A program made the translations under genes and the position numbers. The notes beneath the pieces were generated by a model. It saw nothing but the letters and a program-made list of their open reading frames with translations, made no database searches and had not been told where the DNA came from. Source: Desulfonatronospira sp. (GTDB taxonomy: Bacteria; Desulfobacterota; Desulfovibrionia; Desulfovibrionales; Desulfonatronovibrionaceae). From it: a stretch of 6,935 nt of DNA. Position 1 is the stretch's first letter; each line of letters opens with the position of its first letter. The DNA lies in contig PWSL01000271.1 in NCBI GenBank assembly GCA_003563255.1, positions 1 to 6,935 of the forward strand. The letters are read 5' to 3'. Below, piece after piece: positions 5,302 through 6,935 of this stretch.

Positions 5302-5797
5302 GGTTTTTGACCATTTTGTAATCATCCATAACAAAGCCGCCGCCTATGTCCTGCACCACGGTCTCGGCGGCGGTAAACCCTTCCTGCCGGTAGAAGGCGA
5401 TTGCTGCGTGGTTGTGCCTGTTCACGGTAAGCCATAAATCCTTGATCCCCATATCCCGGCACAGCATCTCGGCAAATTCCAGAGTCTTTCTGCCCAGCCC
5501 GCAACGCCTTTTATCCTTTAGCACATATATTTTGCTCAGCTTGGCCGATGCCTTTTCAGGATCGGGCTCCAGGGCCAGGTAGCCGGAGTCCTCATCAGCC
5601 CTTACGACAAGGTAGTAAACCACCCCGCTTTGCAGCTGGTCATTTATAGCCCCGGGACTCTGAAAATTTTTGAGCATGTACTCCACCTGCTCTGGGCCGA
5701 TAATGGGCGTGTAATGATCCTGCCATATTTCCCTGGCCAACCTGGAAGTCCTATTTATCTGTGCGTGGTTCTGTACCTTTTCGAATTTCTCAGCCAT
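5288..5797 (-). CDS. GNAT family N-acetyltransferase
   Basis: A protein of about 169 residues that transfers an acetyl group from acetyl-CoA to an amine. Counting from the ATG at 5797, the acetyl-CoA pyrophosphate-binding loop RRCGLG is at about 97-102, following the strand KIYVLK. Motif B, VNRHNHAAIAFYRQEGF, is at about 125-141 and includes the Asn and Tyr typical of the active site. This C-terminal half resembles RimI-like or diamine acetyltransferases, but the acceptor cannot be named. Three starts are possible: GTG at 5812, ATG at 5800 and ATG at 5797. The Shine-Dalgarno AGAGG (plus-strand 5805-5809) is four bases from the ATG at 5800 and seven from the one at 5797, so 5797 is slightly preferred. 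Its 3' end carries the right copy of the 15-nt direct repeat. Confidence 0.9.
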   Translation of the reverse strand: MAEKFEKVQNHAQINRTSRLAREIWQDHYTPIIGPEQVEYMLKNFQSPGAINDQLQSGVVYYLVVRADEDSGYLALEPDPEKASAKLSKIYVLKDKRRCGLGRKTLEFAEMLCRDMGIKDLWLTVNRHNHAAIAFYRQEGFTAAETVVQDIGGGFVMDDYKMVKNLSPG

Positions 5798-5812
5798 CAT
5801 ACAACCTCTCAC

Positions 5813-6378
5813 TTATTACGTGCAACCATTCACCTGCTTAACCCTGGCAATCCATACGTCGAGTTGCATATGCACAACTGCATTGTGGTTTTAAACCCTA
5901 AAAACCTTTCCGTCCAACCAGGCAGTCATAATTATGCCAAAAGCCTGCCGCCTGCAACCAGTCTTCAATAAAAACCTGCCGGGCTTACGCCGCACACAAA
6001 CGGATTTTTTACAAAAAAGTACTATAGACATGGCAGCGCCCAGACCCTGTCTTCCTGCTCCTTGAGCGGCTCTTTCACTCAGCCAAGCCCCTGTATTTGC
6101 TGACTTTAATATACTTACAGCCATAAAAGCCTTTCTGCCAGACCTTTCTACGCGCGTTTTCACTGTACTTTGACTGCAATTTTTATACATCATGGTCAGC
6201 TGATAAATAACCATGTTTCCGCCAGTTTACAATTTTGTACAGCAATCTTGTCACCCCTTTTTCCTTTAAACAAAAAAATCCCGCATATACAAGCAGTTAT
6301 CCAAAACGGCACTCATATTGCTTTTATCTGATAACATCAGTTCTTTCTTTTATTTTTATATACAAAATTATCAACCAA
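5813..6378. other. Intergenic region between the divergent GNAT and amt genes
   Basis: No gene is convincingly supported. A 107-codon minus-strand frame (5891-6214) lacks a good ribosome site and recognisable motifs. The palindrome TGCATATGCA (5865-5874) lies about 65 bp upstream of the GNAT start, and CATAATTATG (near 5928-5937) is another short palindrome. A weak direct repeat pairs 5896-5919 with 6121-6144 (18 of 24 bases equal). The right part, from about 6230, is AT-rich and would be expected to carry the amt promoter, but no clear -35/-10 pair or sigma-54 (TGGC-N-TTGC) site was found. Confidence 0.4.
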
Positions 6379-6390
6379 GGGAGGAGGTAT

Positions 6391-6429
6391 ATGCACACCC
6401 CGGGCCGTACAGGCAAAAAGATGAACTGA
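6391..6429 (+). CDS. Possible 12-codon leader ORF upstream of amt
   Basis: ATG at 6391 is preceded by a very strong Shine-Dalgarno run, GGGAGGAGGT (6379-6388), and opens a 12-codon frame (MHTPGRTGKKMN) ending with TGA at 6427-6429. It lies 118 bp before amt on the same strand and is followed by a hairpin at 6465-6490, an arrangement that recalls translated leaders. There is no run of regulatory codons, so classic amino-acid attenuation is not indicated. It could equally be a chance ATG after a purine-rich run. Confidence 0.3.
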   Translation: MHTPGRTGKKMN

Positions 6430-6464
6430 TTCAAACATCACCAGGTAGCAGCAACGCATGCCCA

Positions 6465-6490
6465 GATTGAGTTCAGGGCAGGACTCAATC
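6465..6490 (+). promoter_or_regulatory. Hairpin in the amt 5' region
   Basis: GATTGAGT (6465-6472) and ACTCAATC (6483-6490) form a perfect 8-bp stem with a 10-nt loop, followed by AATTTTAC. A 10-bp palindrome ACAAATTTGT follows at 6497-6506. The T tract is weak, so this could be a mild attenuator, an mRNA structure or a protein-binding site. It sits 57 bp before the amt start. Confidence 0.4.
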
Positions 6491-6547
6491 AATTTTACAA
6501 ATTTGTTTTAGGAATTTACTGCCCAGCAATCAAAGGAGGATTAGCAA

Positions 6548-6935
6548 GTGGAAGGTCTATTGGAACTCAGTTATGCCCTGGATACATTTTATTTTCTGCT
6601 GTCAGGGCTTTTGGTAATGTGGATGGCCGCAGGCTTCACCATGCTGGAATCCGGCCTGGTCCGCTCCAAGAATACCGTTGAGATACTGACCAAGAATGTG
6701 GCCCTGTATTCCATTGCCTGCATAATGTACATGCTGGTGGGCTACAATATCATGTACGGGGACGGTGGTTCAATAATACCTGGAATCAGCTTCCTGGTGA
6801 GCGGGGACAACACAGTGGCCCAGGTCGTTGCCGGCGGAGAAGATGCCCCTTATTATTCGAACATCTCAGACTTTTTCTTTCAGGTGGTCTTCGTGGCCAC
6901 GGCCATGTCCATCATTTCCGGTGCAGTGGCCGAAC
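6548..6935 (+). CDS. amt: Ammonium transporter (Amt/MEP/Rh family), N-terminal part
   Basis: A GTG start at 6548 follows AAGGAGGA with a 7-nt gap. The 129 visible residues hold the first membrane helices: about 11-32 (LDTFYFLLSGLLVMWMAAGF), 48-70 (ILTKNVALYSIACIMYMLVG) and about 110-128 (FFFQVVFVATAMSIISGAV). The blocks AGFTMLESGLVRSKNT and FFFQVVFVATAM followed by GAVAE are diagnostic of Amt transporters, trimeric inner-membrane channels that take up ammonium. The protein begins without a long signal peptide, unlike E. coli AmtB. The remaining roughly 270 or more residues, and any glnB/glnK partner gene that often follows amt, lie beyond the window. The long 5' region with a leader ORF and hairpin suggests nitrogen-responsive control, but no sigma-54 site is apparent. 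Confidence 0.95.
   Translation, partial: MEGLLELSYALDTFYFLLSGLLVMWMAAGFTMLESGLVRSKNTVEILTKNVALYSIACIMYMLVGYNIMYGDGGSIIPGISFLVSGDNTVAQVVAGGEDAPYYSNISDFFFQVVFVATAMSIISGAVAE

Noticed and set aside
5896..6144. Direct repeat 5896-5919 versus 6121-6144
   Set aside because: Only 18 of 24 bases match and the sequence is simple (AAAA, CCTTTC), so chance is a sufficient explanation.
5891..6214. 107-codon minus-strand hypothetical protein
   Set aside because: It has no ribosome site, a Lys/Arg/Ala-rich random-looking composition and no domain. The adjacent frame reads equally well over 5910-5990. It could be decayed DNA or a dispersed repeat, but not a supported gene.
6230..6547. Sigma-54 promoter for amt
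   Set aside because: Such promoters are common for nitrogen genes, but I found no acceptable TGGCAC-N5-TTGC match in the upstream region.

Overview
The gene content and its relatives suggest a Gram-negative, probably anaerobic bacterium of the Desulfobacterota (former Deltaproteobacteria), perhaps a Desulfovibrionales-like sulfate reducer. This placement is inferred from protein style, moderate GC, strong GGAGG ribosome sites and repeat-rich intergenic DNA. No marker gene proves it.

Layout. (1) 1-2253, + strand: the 3' part of an M48 (HtpX/Ste24-like) membrane zinc protease, then a complete FAD-dependent dehydrogenase of the COG2509 type. (2) 2297-2770, - strand: a glycine-zipper outer-membrane lipoprotein of the 17 kDa surface antigen type, convergent with the dehydrogenase gene. 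(3) 2771-3376: a gene-free stretch carrying three inverted-repeat elements built on the word GGGGACAGGCACCCC. The last two are each exactly 79 nt and lie exactly 79 nt apart. (4) 3377-3985, +: a nitroreductase-family flavoprotein. (5) 3986-4532: a gene-free stretch with a roughly 210-nt imperfect inverted repeat holding nested hairpins, a strong terminator-like hairpin and a sigma-70-like promoter. (6) 4533-5194, +: a type II toxin-antitoxin pair, a ribbon-helix-helix antitoxin overlapping a PIN-domain RNase toxin. (7) 5288-5797, -: a GNAT acetyltransferase. (8) 5798-6547: a mostly empty region with a possible 12-codon leader ORF and a hairpin just before (9) 6548-6935, +: the N-terminal part of an Amt ammonium transporter, cut by the window end.

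The genes do not form one pathway. This looks like chromosomal housekeeping and accessory genes separated by repeat elements. The most notable observation is an exact 15-nt direct repeat (ATCATCCTGGACTGA) that contains the stop codon of the nitroreductase gene and recurs over the stop codon of the oppositely oriented GNAT gene. It brackets the structured intergenic region plus the toxin-antitoxin module, as attachment cores or target-site duplications would. No integrase or transposase is visible, so mobility is only a hypothesis. No rRNA, tRNA or CRISPR array was seen.
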